This document shows, one piece after another, positions 52,082-60,485 of a DNA stretch of 64,000 bases. The stretch is from Prevotella sp. GTDB lineage: Bacteria; Bacteroidota; Bacteroidia; Bacteroidales; Bacteroidaceae. The position numbers and the translations under genes are program-made. Every line of letters begins with the position of its first letter. Positions within the stretch are counted from its first letter, which is position 1. The stretch spans positions 1 through 64,000 of the forward strand of contig JAFQQY010000050.1 in NCBI GenBank assembly GCA_017410365.1, read 5' to 3'. Below the pieces are notes generated by a model that saw only the letters and a program-made list of their open reading frames with translations, ran no database searches and was not told where the DNA came from.

Positions 52082-52462
52082 TTACTTTTTTCTGTTCTGT
52101 TTCGACTCAACGCTGAGTGTTGCATGAGGCACTGCTCTGAGACGCTCTTTTGGAATGAGCTTGCCAGTTATACGGTCAACACCGTATGTCTTATTGGCAA
52201 TACGAACCAACGCCGCCTCCAAACCTGTGATAAACTTCTGCTGACGACTAGCCATCTGAATCAGTTCTTCCTTAGATTGGGTAGCACTTCCTTCTTCCAA
52301 CACCTTGTAGGTTGGTGATGTATCGTCAACATCATTACCGTCTTTGTTCATAAGCACTCTCATCATCTGGTCGTAATCACGCTTTGCGAGAGCTAGTTTC
52401 TGGTCGATGATTTGCTTAAACTCCTGGAGTTCTTCATCGTTGTAACGTGTTTTTTCAGTCAT
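52082..52462 (-). CDS. DksA/TraR-like protein without the zinc-finger cysteines
   Basis: 126 residues. The N-terminal two thirds are coiled-coil-like (about 10-85). The C-terminus YGVDRITGKLIPKERLRAVP aligns with the DksA/TraR motif YGICxxTGxxIPxxRLxAxP, but the Cys positions are Val/Asp, and the final CxxC is replaced by ATLSVE. The whole protein contains no cysteine, so it cannot bind zinc in the usual way. It may still insert its coiled coil into the RNA polymerase secondary channel. It sits between ileS (11 bp) and lspA (0 bp). Confidence 0.82.
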   Translation of the reverse strand: MTEKTRYNDEELQEFKQIIDQKLALAKRDYDQMMRVLMNKDGNDVDDTSPTYKVLEEGSATQSKEELIQMASRQQKFITGLEAALVRIANKTYGVDRITGKLIPKERLRAVPHATLSVESKQNRKK

Positions 52463-52473
52463 AGTTATAAAGT

Positions 52474-55400
52474 TTAAATTTTTTCTACTTTGATATTAGC
52501 CTTCAACTCATCAAGTTCTACTTCAACTCCGTCGTTGGCGGCTATCGTTATGTTATCTGCAAGTACCTGTGTCTTGATGTATTCAGCAAATCCCTCAACA
52601 GCCTTTTCTATGCTTTCAGCAGGTGATATGGTGACATTTACACGATCTGTGATTTCCAAGCCACCTTCCTTACGCATGTTCTGAATGCGGTTGATGAGTT
52701 CACGTGCCATACCCTCATTGCGAAGTTCATCTGTAAGTTCAACATCAAGAGCTACAGTAAGATTGCCTTCGTTGCTAACGAGCCATCCTGGAATATCTTC
52801 ACTGATAATCTCAACATCGGCAACTTCAACAAGAGCTTCCTGACCTTCTACATTAACTGTAATGCTTCCGTTTTGCTCAAGTGCAGCAATGTCTTCCTGA
52901 GAGAGTGAGTCCATCTGTGCAGCAACACCCTTCATAAGCTTGCCAAATTTCTTACCCATGGTACGGAAGTTACACTTAACCTTCTTGACAAGGATTCCAG
53001 AGCCTTCAACAAACTTTAACTCCTTAACGTTAACTTCGCTCATTATCAAATCCTTAACAGCATCGATGTGCTTCTTCTGCTCATCGTCTGTAGCAGGTAT
53101 CATAATCTCCTGCAGTGGCTGACGAACCTTGATGTTAACCTTACGGCGAAGAGCAAGAACCATTGATGTAATCTTCTGAGCCATACCCATTCTTACCTCA
53201 AGGTCTTTGTCTATGAGTGATTCATCGGCTACTGGGAACAACGAGAGATGTACTGAACATACATTATCTCTGCCTGTTGCCTTTATGAGGTCTGTATATA
53301 ACTGGTCGGCATAGAAAGGAGCAAATGGTGCAAGAAGCTTTGCTACTGTTTCAAGACAAGTATAGAGTGTCTGATAAGCAGACAACTTGTCTGTGCTCAT
53401 TTCCTTACCCCAGAAGCGTTTGCGGTTAAGACGCACATACCAGTTGCTAAGGTCATCATTTACAAATGACTCTATCAAACGACCAGCACGTGTTGGGTCA
53501 TAGCCCTCAAGTTCCTTGTCAACACCCTTTATAAGTGAGTGAAGTACTGACAATATCCAGCGGTCAACCTCTGGACGCTCATTAAACGGAACATCTGGCT
53601 GTGAATAATCAAATCCGTCAACATTAGCATAGAGGCTGAAGAAGCTATATGTATTATATAATGTACCGAAGAACTTACGGCGTACCTCATCAACACCTTC
53701 TGGGTCGAACTTGAGGTTATCCCATGGTTCTGAGTTGGTCATCATATAGAAACGTACAGGGTCTGCACCATACTTGCCAATCATATCAAACGGATTGACT
53801 ACATTACCCACATGCTTTGACATCTTGTTGCCTTTAGAGTCAAGCACAAGACCTGTAGAAATAACGTTCTTGAAAGCGATGCTGTCGAATACCATTGTAC
53901 CGATTGCATGCAATGTGAAGAACCATCCGCGTGTCTGGTCAACACCCTCATTGATGAAGTCAGCAGGAAAAGCCTTGCGGTCATCAATCATTTCACGATT
54001 CTCAAATGGATAGTGAATCTGAGCATATGGCATAGCACCAGAATCAAACCAAACGTCTATCAGGTCGGTTTCACGCTTCATCTGCTTGCCATTCTTTGAC
54101 ACAAGTACAATATTGTCAACGTAAGGACGATGAAGGTCTATCTTATCATAATTCTCTTTAGAATAGTCATCAGGAACAAAGCCGTTATCCTTCAGAGGAT
54201 TGCTTTCCATATAACCGGCCTCTACAGATTTTTCAATCTCGTTATAGAGTTCCTCTACACTGCCTATACAGATTTCATTATCATCTTCATCACGCCAGAT
54301 AGGAAGTGGTGTTCCCCAGAAGCGTGAACGAGAAAGGTTCCAGTCATTAAGATTATCAAGCCAGTTGCCAAAACGACCTGTACCTGTTGACTCTGGTTGC
54401 CAATTAATTGTCTTGTTCAATTCAGACATACGCTCCTTCTTAGCTGTAGAGCGAATGAACCAAGAATCAAGAGGATAATAGAGCACAGGCTTGTCTGTAC
54501 GCCAACAATGAGGATAGTTGTGCACATGCTTTTCTATCTTCAGAGCTGTTCCCTCTTGCTTCATCTCCATTGCAATTACAATATTCAGGTCTTCTGCCTT
54601 AGCAGCAGCCTTCTCATCATATTTGCCATCAACATTGAATTCAGGCTTGTAAGCATTCTTCACATAATCGCCAGCATGCTTAGAATATGCGTCAACATTT
54701 ACACATGCAGCTGTGAAATTGCAGTCAAGCTCATCGATAGTATAATACTTTCCTTCCAAGTCAACCATAGGACGAGTTTCACCCTTCTTGTTGATGAGGA
54801 AGAGGGCTGGAACATGAGCATCCTTAGCCACCTTAGCGTCATCGGCACCAAATGTAGGTGCTATATGAACGATACCTGTACCATCTTCGGTTGTAACGTA
54901 ATCACCAGGTATAACGCGGAAAGCCTGTTCTTCCATCTCAACAAACTTATCCTTGCCGTTCTCGCCATCAAACACCTTCTCGGCATTTTGTGCTGCATAT
55001 TGCTTAACAAAGTCTGCTGAATTGTCATCAAGTTTCTGGCATGGCTTAACCCATGGCATGAGTTGCTTGTACTTATAACCAACAAGCTGTTCACCTGTAT
55101 AGTTGGCAATTATGCGATATGGAATAACCTTATCGCCATGCTTATAGTCGTCCATTGACTTCTCTGCACCTTCAGCACCGAAATATGCAGCAAGTCTTGA
55201 TTCAGCCATTACAACAGTTATCTTCTCGTCGTTGTATGGGTTGTATGTCTGAACAGCCACATAACCAATCTTAGGACCAACACAAAGAGCTGTGTTAGAA
55301 GGCAATGTCCATGGAGTTGTTGTCCATGCAGCAAAATAAGCCTTACCCCACTCTGTCCATGATGCCTCAGGATTTGTTATCTCGAAAAGTGCTGTACATG

Positions 55401-56037
55401 TTGTGTCCTTAACATCACGATAGCAACCAGGTTGGTTCAACTCATGTGAACTAAGTCCTGTACCTGCACCTGGAGAATAAGGCTGAATGGTATATCCCTT
55501 ATAAAGAAGTCCCTTGTCATACAACTGACGGAGCAACCACCAAAGAGTCTCAATATACTTGTTGTCGTATGTTATATATGGGTTATCCAAATCTACGAAA
55601 TAACCCATCTGCTCTGTCAGATTGCGCCATTCAGCTGTGAATTTCATCACATTCTCACGGCACTTCTTATTGTAATCCTCTGTGGAAATATATCTCTCGC
55701 TTGAGTGATTGTCAATATCGGCCTTTGTGATTCCCAATTCTTTTTCAACTCCAAGTTCAACAGGAAGTCCATGGGTATCCCATCCTGCCTTGCGATGAAC
55801 CTGATATCCCTTCATTGTCTTGTAGCGATTGAAGGTATCTTTAATTGCACGAGCCAGTACATGGTGAATACCAGGGTGGCCATTGGCAGAAGGAGGTCCT
55901 TCAAAGAATACAAACTGAGGGCAACCCTCACGCACCTCTATTGACTTATGGAACACATCTTCGCGGTTCCACATTTCAAGTATTTCATTGTTAACCTGTG
56001 TAAGGTTTAATCCGTTGTGTTCGGCAAATTTAGCCAT
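52474..56037 (-). CDS. ileS: Isoleucyl-tRNA synthetase (long Bacteroidetes/eukaryote-like type)
   Basis: 1187 residues, longer than the E. coli enzyme. The class I HIGH site appears as PPSANGHPGIHHVLARAIKD (about 49-68), so the first His of HIGH is Gly. HRKAGWDTHGLPVELGVEKE follows. A large editing domain contains GTGIVHIAPTFGADD. KMSKS appears as NKMSKHVGN (about 735). The C-terminal anticodon-binding domain is long and lacks the zinc-finger Cys cluster of bacterial type 1 enzymes. First gene of the operon, with a -7 box 48 nt upstream. Confidence 0.95.
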   Translation of the reverse strand: MAKFAEHNGLNLTQVNNEILEMWNREDVFHKSIEVREGCPQFVFFEGPPSANGHPGIHHVLARAIKDTFNRYKTMKGYQVHRKAGWDTHGLPVELGVEKELGITKADIDNHSSERYISTEDYNKKCRENVMKFTAEWRNLTEQMGYFVDLDNPYITYDNKYIETLWWLLRQLYDKGLLYKGYTIQPYSPGAGTGLSSHELNQPGCYRDVKDTTCTALFEITNPEASWTEWGKAYFAAWTTTPWTLPSNTALCVGPKIGYVAVQTYNPYNDEKITVVMAESRLAAYFGAEGAEKSMDDYKHGDKVIPYRIIANYTGEQLVGYKYKQLMPWVKPCQKLDDNSADFVKQYAAQNAEKVFDGENGKDKFVEMEEQAFRVIPGDYVTTEDGTGIVHIAPTFGADDAKVAKDAHVPALFLINKKGETRPMVDLEGKYYTIDELDCNFTAACVNVDAYSKHAGDYVKNAYKPEFNVDGKYDEKAAAKAEDLNIVIAMEMKQEGTALKIEKHVHNYPHCWRTDKPVLYYPLDSWFIRSTAKKERMSELNKTINWQPESTGTGRFGNWLDNLNDWNLSRSRFWGTPLPIWRDEDDNEICIGSVEELYNEIEKSVEAGYMESNPLKDNGFVPDDYSKENYDKIDLHRPYVDNIVLVSKNGKQMKRETDLIDVWFDSGAMPYAQIHYPFENREMIDDRKAFPADFINEGVDQTRGWFFTLHAIGTMVFDSIAFKNVISTGLVLDSKGNKMSKHVGNVVNPFDMIGKYGADPVRFYMMTNSEPWDNLKFDPEGVDEVRRKFFGTLYNTYSFFSLYANVDGFDYSQPDVPFNERPEVDRWILSVLHSLIKGVDKELEGYDPTRAGRLIESFVNDDLSNWYVRLNRKRFWGKEMSTDKLSAYQTLYTCLETVAKLLAPFAPFYADQLYTDLIKATGRDNVCSVHLSLFPVADESLIDKDLEVRMGMAQKITSMVLALRRKVNIKVRQPLQEIMIPATDDEQKKHIDAVKDLIMSEVNVKELKFVEGSGILVKKVKCNFRTMGKKFGKLMKGVAAQMDSLSQEDIAALEQNGSITVNVEGQEALVEVADVEIISEDIPGWLVSNEGNLTVALDVELTDELRNEGMARELINRIQNMRKEGGLEITDRVNVTISPAESIEKAVEGFAEYIKTQVLADNITIAANDGVEVELDELKANIKVEKI

Positions 56038-56085
56038 AGTTTTATTTTTGTTATATATTTTTTATACCTTATTTTTAAGAATGTG

Positions 56086-56093
56086 CAAAAATA
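56086..56093 (-). promoter_or_regulatory. -7 box (TATTTTTG) for the ileS operon
   Basis: Minus-strand TATTTTTG; expected start near 56079, leader about 42 nt. No T-box-like leader fits in this space. Confidence 0.5.
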
Positions 56094-56192
56094 CAAATAA
56101 TCTATGAGACTACCAAATTTATAAATTCTTTTTAACCGCCTATATCAGTTTTGCGTTTTGCCTTAGGCATACAAAACATATCGGTTTTGACT

Positions 56193-56346
56193 GAAAAAAG
56201 CATCACTTTCGTAAGAAAACACACGCTCTAATTTCAGTAAGTGCGCCACTTACTAGCAGTCAGAAGGCCAAAAACTGACAGTCAGAAGGCATCTTACTCG
56301 CAGTCAGAAGGCGTTTTACTGATTGTAAAAGGTCGTATTAACAGCA
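56193..56346. repeat. 22-bp-period degenerate tandem array (copy C)
   Basis: Seven consecutive units start at 56193, 56215, 56237, 56259, 56281, 56303 and 56325, all exactly 22 bp. Three adjacent ones begin GTCAGAAGGC and most end in CA or A; TTAC is shared in the middle. The unit at 56237 contains a perfect palindrome GTAAGTG-CGC-CACTTAC. Two weaker units may extend it left to about 56149. It separates the divergent ileS and nudC promoters. Confidence 0.7.
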
Positions 56347-56420
56347 CAAAACGCCATAAGAAAATTAAGAAAAGTTGAATATATTCAGATGATATTATGC
56401 CTTAATTAAGAATAAAAGAA

Positions 56421-56428
56421 TAACTTTG
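56421..56428 (+). promoter_or_regulatory. -7 box (TAACTTTG) for nudC
   Basis: TAACTTTG ends 40 nt before the nudC ATG; it lies 75 bp after the 22-bp array. Confidence 0.6.
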
Positions 56429-56468
56429 CACAGAGATTAGAAAAATAACAAAAGATAAAGCAAAAGCT

Positions 56469-57245
56469 ATGAAATCGTATTATTTTGTTTTCAACAACGG
56501 AGAACTGCTGCTCGAGCGATGCAACGACAAGGGATACAAAATACCTTGCCAAGCAATGACACCAACAGAAACAAAACCATGGACAAACATCTTAGAGGTT
56601 GGAGAAATAAATGGCATTAGCGTGAAATGCTACAAGACAGAGAATACGACATACGACACAGAGAGATATGAAACCTGTCCGCTAAGACAAAGCTACTACA
56701 AACTAGAGCAAGGCCTCTACCTTATGGCTGGCAAATGTGCCGAACTGATATATTGGGACGTCAATACCAAATACTGTGGAGTATGCGGAGGACTGATGAA
56801 ACACCACACAAACATAAGCAAGCGATGCGAAGAATGCGGTAAAGAGGTGTGGCCACAATTAGCAACTGCTGTTATCGTACTGATAAGAAAAGACGACAAG
56901 ATATTGCTTGTAAGAGCACTTAATTTCAAAAGAAACTTCTACGGATTAGTGGCTGGCTTTGTTGAAACTGGTGAGACGCTTGAAGAAGCAGTAATGCGTG
57001 AAGCAAAAGAAGAGACTGGATTGACTATCAACAACATAAGATACTTTGGCTCACAACCGTGGCCCTACCCTTGCGGACTTATGATTGGCTTTACTGCCGA
57101 CTATGTTAGCGGAGAAATAAAGATACAGGAAGAGGAGTTGGCTAAAGCAGAATGGTTTAGCAAAGACAACCTGCCTCCAATCCCAGAAAAACTATCAATT
57201 GCCAGAATGCTTATTGACAGTTGGCTAAAGGAAAAACAAAAGTAG
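56469..57245 (+). CDS. nudC: NAD(H) pyrophosphatase / NAD-RNA decapping Nudix hydrolase
   Basis: 258 residues. An N-terminal region is followed by a four-Cys zinc ribbon (CGVCGG...RCEECGKEVWPQ, about 100-127). The Nudix box is GFVETGETLEEAVMREAKEE plus TGL (about 162-184). SQPWPYP at about 198 is the NudC-specific motif for dinucleotide recognition. It hydrolyses NADH to NMNH and AMP, and in E. coli the family member also removes NAD caps from RNA. It is a single gene convergent with the following lipoprotein gene. Confidence 0.93.
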   Translation: MKSYYFVFNNGELLLERCNDKGYKIPCQAMTPTETKPWTNILEVGEINGISVKCYKTENTTYDTERYETCPLRQSYYKLEQGLYLMAGKCAELIYWDVNTKYCGVCGGLMKHHTNISKRCEECGKEVWPQLATAVIVLIRKDDKILLVRALNFKRNFYGLVAGFVETGETLEEAVMREAKEETGLTINNIRYFGSQPWPYPCGLMIGFTADYVSGEIKIQEEELAKAEWFSKDNLPPIPEKLSIARMLIDSWLKEKQK

Positions 57246-57277
57246 TATTTAGTGAATTGCTATCGCCTTCAGAAACA

Positions 57278-58057
57278 TTAAGGCTTATAGACAATCGTAT
57301 CTACAACATAAGCACCTGGTTCGTCGGGGACACCTATCGTTGCACGGAAATGAAAACCATCTTTGTCAATATTCACAAAGTCCATATTGCCGAAAACAGA
57401 CCTTTTCAAGATAGCAGCAGGTATGCTGTTCGCAAATTCATTCTTGTTGAAGTTGTGTGAATATTGCTTGTCGCGACCTATAAAAACCGCTATGTTGATG
57501 ATATTGTCATAATAGACATTCTCAACCTTTATGCCATCTTCATTCAATGTAGACTTGTAAACCTTGTATTTTGAAGGATTAATTGTAGTATATATTCTGT
57601 ATCGGGTATTATTATAATATACGATTGTATCTCTTTTTATCAGCTGCCCCATGATTATTGGCTGAGCAACCTTTTCCTTGAAGAAGACACTATCACTTTC
57701 AACCCTACTCTTCACAAGATTAAGAAGCTCGCCGCTATGGTCTGTAAAATGGAAAACATTAGCAGAAAGGCTGCTTATATAATATTTGTCAGGCGTATTT
57801 CCTACGACAAGCGTATCTCCTACTACTTTGAAATAGACAGACAGGCTTGTATTATCAGGATAATGAATAGTGTCGCCGTCTATCTTGAAAACAACATCTT
57901 CGGTCAAGTCATCAACCCAAATGCCTTGAAGCAAAGACTTAGCTTCAAGATTCTCTTTGGGTCCTGCCTTGGTATCTGTTTTCTGCTCTGTATTAGTGCA
58001 ACCAGATACAAAAACAACCAGAAATAATATAAAGTAGTAATTAATTTTTTTCATCAA
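57278..58057 (-). CDS. Hypothetical lipoprotein (possibly DUF4738-like)
   Basis: 259 residues. MMKKINYYFILFLVVFVSGC is a lipoprotein signal with the lipobox Cys at 20, followed by a charged linker (TNTEQKTDTKAGPKENLEAK). Two beta-rich parts follow. LLQGIWVDDLTEDVVFKIDG looks like a lipocalin-like strand start, and the second part resembles DUF4738. No function is known. It lies directly after rfbC on the same strand, with its start next to the rfbC stop, so they are cotranscribed. Confidence 0.7.
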   Translation of the reverse strand: MMKKINYYFILFLVVFVSGCTNTEQKTDTKAGPKENLEAKSLLQGIWVDDLTEDVVFKIDGDTIHYPDNTSLSVYFKVVGDTLVVGNTPDKYYISSLSANVFHFTDHSGELLNLVKSRVESDSVFFKEKVAQPIIMGQLIKRDTIVYYNNTRYRIYTTINPSKYKVYKSTLNEDGIKVENVYYDNIINIAVFIGRDKQYSHNFNKNEFANSIPAAILKRSVFGNMDFVNIDKDGFHFRATIGVPDEPGAYVVDTIVYKP

Positions 58058-58606
58058 CTATTCAAATACAACCGCATCTTTTAACAAGCATCCCTTGAGG
58101 TCTTTCTCACTTGTGATAACATCTTCAGGAGCAATTGGCCATTCAATACCAAGTTCTGGGTCGTTAAACAAAATGCTTGCCTCGCTCTGCGGAGCATATA
58201 CATTGTCACATTTATATGTAAACACAGCTTCTTCGCTTAACACCAGGAAACCGTGAGCAAAGCCTCGAGGTATGAACATCTGGCGGCGATTTGTATCACT
58301 AAGTTCAACCATCACATGTTTGCCAAATGTAGGGCTGCTCTTACGGAGGTCAACAGCCACATCAAGCACTCTACCTTTAATTACTCTTACAAGCTTTGCC
58401 TGTGAGTTTTCGCCCTTTTGATAATGCATACCACGTAAAACACCATAAGACGACTTAGATTCGTTGTCTTGAACAAAATCAATGTTGCCGATGTTTTCTT
58501 GGAAAGAAGACTTCTGCCAAGATTCAAAGAAATAACCTCTAGAATCGTTGAACACACGTGGTTCAATGATATATACGCCTTCTATATCTGTCTTTATATA
58601 TTGCAT
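58058..58606 (-). CDS. rfbC: dTDP-4-dehydrorhamnose 3,5-epimerase
   Basis: RmlC-type cupin epimerase in dTDP-L-rhamnose synthesis for cell-surface glycans. 182 residues from the ATG at 58606. EPRVFNDSRGYFFESWQKSS, VLRGMHYQKGENSQAKLVRV (with the catalytic His) and RQMFIPRGFAHGFLVLSEEA are the family motifs. The family normally begins at MKYI-like sequence, matched by MQYIKTDIEG. The earlier ATG at 58624 would leave almost no leader after the box at 58636. rfbA, rfbB and rfbD are not in the window. Confidence 0.93.
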   Translation of the reverse strand: MQYIKTDIEGVYIIEPRVFNDSRGYFFESWQKSSFQENIGNIDFVQDNESKSSYGVLRGMHYQKGENSQAKLVRVIKGRVLDVAVDLRKSSPTFGKHVMVELSDTNRRQMFIPRGFAHGFLVLSEEAVFTYKCDNVYAPQSEASILFNDPELGIEWPIAPEDVITSEKDLKGCLLKDAVVFE

Positions 58607-58635
58607 AACACTATCAATGGTCATTAAATTTTGTG

Positions 58636-58643
58636 CAAAATTA
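58636..58643 (-). promoter_or_regulatory. -7 box (TAATTTTG) for rfbC
   Basis: Minus-strand TAATTTTG; expected start near 58629, giving about 23 nt before the preferred ATG at 58606. Confidence 0.55.
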
Positions 58644-58730
58644 GTAATTATAATCCGAATTATGAAAGTTTTTTTTCATTTTATGAAGCTATTATCTTCT
58701 TTTTTATTTGTCCATATCATAAAAAACAAT

Positions 58731-58738
58731 TAATTTTG
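58731..58738 (+). promoter_or_regulatory. -7 box (TAATTTTG) adjoining the HU/SPOR start codon, leaderless arrangement
   Basis: TAATTTTG is followed by 5 nt (CAAAC) and the GTG start at 58744, the same geometry as at 34229-34242. Confidence 0.65.
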
Positions 58739-58743
58739 CAAAC

Positions 58744-59781
58744 GTGATTCAACTTAATAAACATATTGAGATACTTCTACTGGATAATGATTGTGTCATT
58801 GTCCCGGGACTTGGCGGATTCATGGCTCATCACGTAGAAGCACGTTTTGACGACAGAGACAATTCGTTTCTGCCACCTTTGCGTATGCTTGGCTTTAACC
58901 AGCAGCTCAAACTAAATGATTCACTATTGGTGCAATCGTATATTGAAACGTACGATATGAGCTACCCTGAAGCATTAAGACGCATTGAAAGTGAGGTTGA
59001 AGAACTAAAGCAGCATCTTTATAATGAAGGTTCATACGAGCTTGAAGATATTGGCATGCTCACCACCAATGAGCACGGCGATATAATATTTGAACCGTTT
59101 GAAGCTGGAATACTGACTCCAGAACTTTATGGTCTTAGCGCTTTTGAGTTCAAGCCATTTAACATTGAGTCCTTGCCAATAGTTGAAAATACAACGACTG
59201 ACATCACACCTGTTGAGGAAATAGTGCCTGAGATTATTGACGAGGAAGAAGACGAGGATGATGACGACAACGTAATAAAAATACGTGTGGCATGGATTCG
59301 CAATGTGGCAGCAGCTGCAGCAGCTATCATAGCATTCTTTTTCATGGCTACGCCTGTAACTAACAGCACAAAAGACAAGGTAATGCTCAGCGGCGTTATG
59401 ATTCCAGAACTACTAAGCAGCGAAATTAATACTGTTGATGTTAAATCTGTTGAATTCAAAACCATAACTCCTGTTAGTGATTCTATTGCTATTAAAGACA
59501 CGACCAATATTGTTTCTGACAGCATCGAAAACAAGCAGGCGGTAGATTTAAATAATAATTATTGTATAATCTTGGCCAGTCGCGTGACAAAGCGCAATGC
59601 CGAGAGCTTTGTTTCCGAGCTTCATAAAAACGGATACGACCAGGCCTATACTTATATCAATAATAAAATAGTCAGAGTGGCTTATGGTGATTACTCTTCT
59701 CTTAAGGATGCATACAATGCATTGGCGAAGATTAAGACCAATAAGAAGTATGAACAAGCCTGGGTTTTAAAAAAGCAATGA
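58744..59781 (+). CDS. HU-like domain and SPOR domain membrane protein
   Basis: 345 residues starting with GTG. The N-terminal part (MIQLNKHIEILLLDNDCVIV, PGLGGFMAHH) is the tandem HU-like/CCDC81-type module of Bacteroidetes (about 1-135). A strongly acidic stretch of Glu/Asp (about 167-178) precedes one membrane helix (about 188-206, AAAAAAIIAFFFMA). The C-terminal SPOR domain (about 268-345, CIILASRVTKRNAESFVSEL) should bind denuded peptidoglycan at division sites. A cytoplasmic DNA-binding-like head joined to a periplasmic glycan-binding tail suggests a nucleoid-envelope link. It overlaps the next gene by 4 bp. Confidence 0.85.
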   Translation: MIQLNKHIEILLLDNDCVIVPGLGGFMAHHVEARFDDRDNSFLPPLRMLGFNQQLKLNDSLLVQSYIETYDMSYPEALRRIESEVEELKQHLYNEGSYELEDIGMLTTNEHGDIIFEPFEAGILTPELYGLSAFEFKPFNIESLPIVENTTTDITPVEEIVPEIIDEEEDEDDDDNVIKIRVAWIRNVAAAAAAIIAFFFMATPVTNSTKDKVMLSGVMIPELLSSEINTVDVKSVEFKTITPVSDSIAIKDTTNIVSDSIENKQAVDLNNNYCIILASRVTKRNAESFVSELHKNGYDQAYTYINNKIVRVAYGDYSSLKDAYNALAKIKTNKKYEQAWVLKKQ

Positions 59782-60308
59782 AAAGAGTAAGATGCCCGAA
59801 ATGTGATAATTACATTACATTTGATGAAACAAAATACGAACCAGGACAATCACTTGTATTTGAATGTGGTGACTGTGGCAGGCAGTTCGGCATTAGAATA
59901 GGTGTTTCTAAACTAAGAGCCACCCAAAAAGAAGAACAACTTGACGAGAATGCAAATGAAAAGGGGTGCGGTTCTATTGTTGTAATAGAAAACGTGTTCC
60001 ATTACAAGCAGGTTATTCCTCTTCAAATGGGCGACAACATTATAGGTCGCTACATGAAAGGAAGCAAAGCCAACACCCCTATTGAAACAAACGACCCTAG
60101 CATAGACATCTGCCATTGCGTTATAAACGTGAGCAGAGACAAGAAGGGCAATCTAAAATACATATTAAGAGACGGACCAAGCTTCACAGGCACTTTCGTT
60201 GACAACGAAATACTTGGCGATCGCGAGCGTAGAGTGATTGAAGACGGGGCATTATTCACCATAGGAGCAACCAGCATAATACTCCGCTCGTCTGACAACG
60301 AAGATTAA
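59778..60308 (+). CDS. Zinc-ribbon and FHA-like domain protein
   Basis: 176 residues. The N-terminus VRCPKCDNYITFDETKYEPG with CGDCGRQFGI forms a four-Cys zinc ribbon (about 5-36). The second part (about 68-172) resembles an FHA phosphothreonine-binding fold: NIIGRYMKGS, a DPSIDICHCVI segment equivalent to the SRxH strand, and RDGPSFTGTFVDNE. The usual Ser-Arg before His is missing, so phosphopeptide binding is uncertain. It overlaps the HU/SPOR gene (ATGA), so the two should be translated together and may act together. Confidence 0.78.
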   Translation: MKRVRCPKCDNYITFDETKYEPGQSLVFECGDCGRQFGIRIGVSKLRATQKEEQLDENANEKGCGSIVVIENVFHYKQVIPLQMGDNIIGRYMKGSKANTPIETNDPSIDICHCVINVSRDKKGNLKYILRDGPSFTGTFVDNEILGDRERRVIEDGALFTIGATSIILRSSDNED

Positions 60309-60354
60309 TAAATCATTGCTCATTTGTAGCAAAATCGATTGGAAAACATAACAA

Positions 60355-60405
60355 AATATCACAAAATGACAATAAATACTGTCAAATTGTGATATTTTTT
60401 CTTTT
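60355..60405 (+). terminator. Terminator of the HU/SPOR-FHA operon
   Basis: AATATCACAAAATGACA and TGTCAAATTGTGATATT pair over 17 bp except for two positions, followed by TTTTTTCTTTT. It separates this operon from purU-his. Confidence 0.85.
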
Positions 60406-60432
60406 ATGGATATATATATAATTATTTTTTTG

Positions 60433-60440
60433 TAACTTTG
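60433..60440 (+). promoter_or_regulatory. -7 box (TAACTTTG) for purU-his genes
   Basis: TAACTTTG with an expected start near 60447 and a leader of about 39 nt. Confidence 0.65.
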
Positions 60441-60485
60441 CAGAATATTTTAAGTAAATAATTAATAACACAAGAAACTGATTAA

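Noticed and set aside
56193-56346. CRISPR array
   Set aside because: Units are contiguous 22-bp steps with gradual drift. There are no identical repeats separated by unique spacers, and no cas genes lie in the window.
58606-58624. ATG at 58624 as the rfbC start
   Set aside because: It would leave about 5 nt after the predicted RNA start and adds residues before the family's usual N-terminus. The choice is not certain, given the leaderless cases elsewhere.
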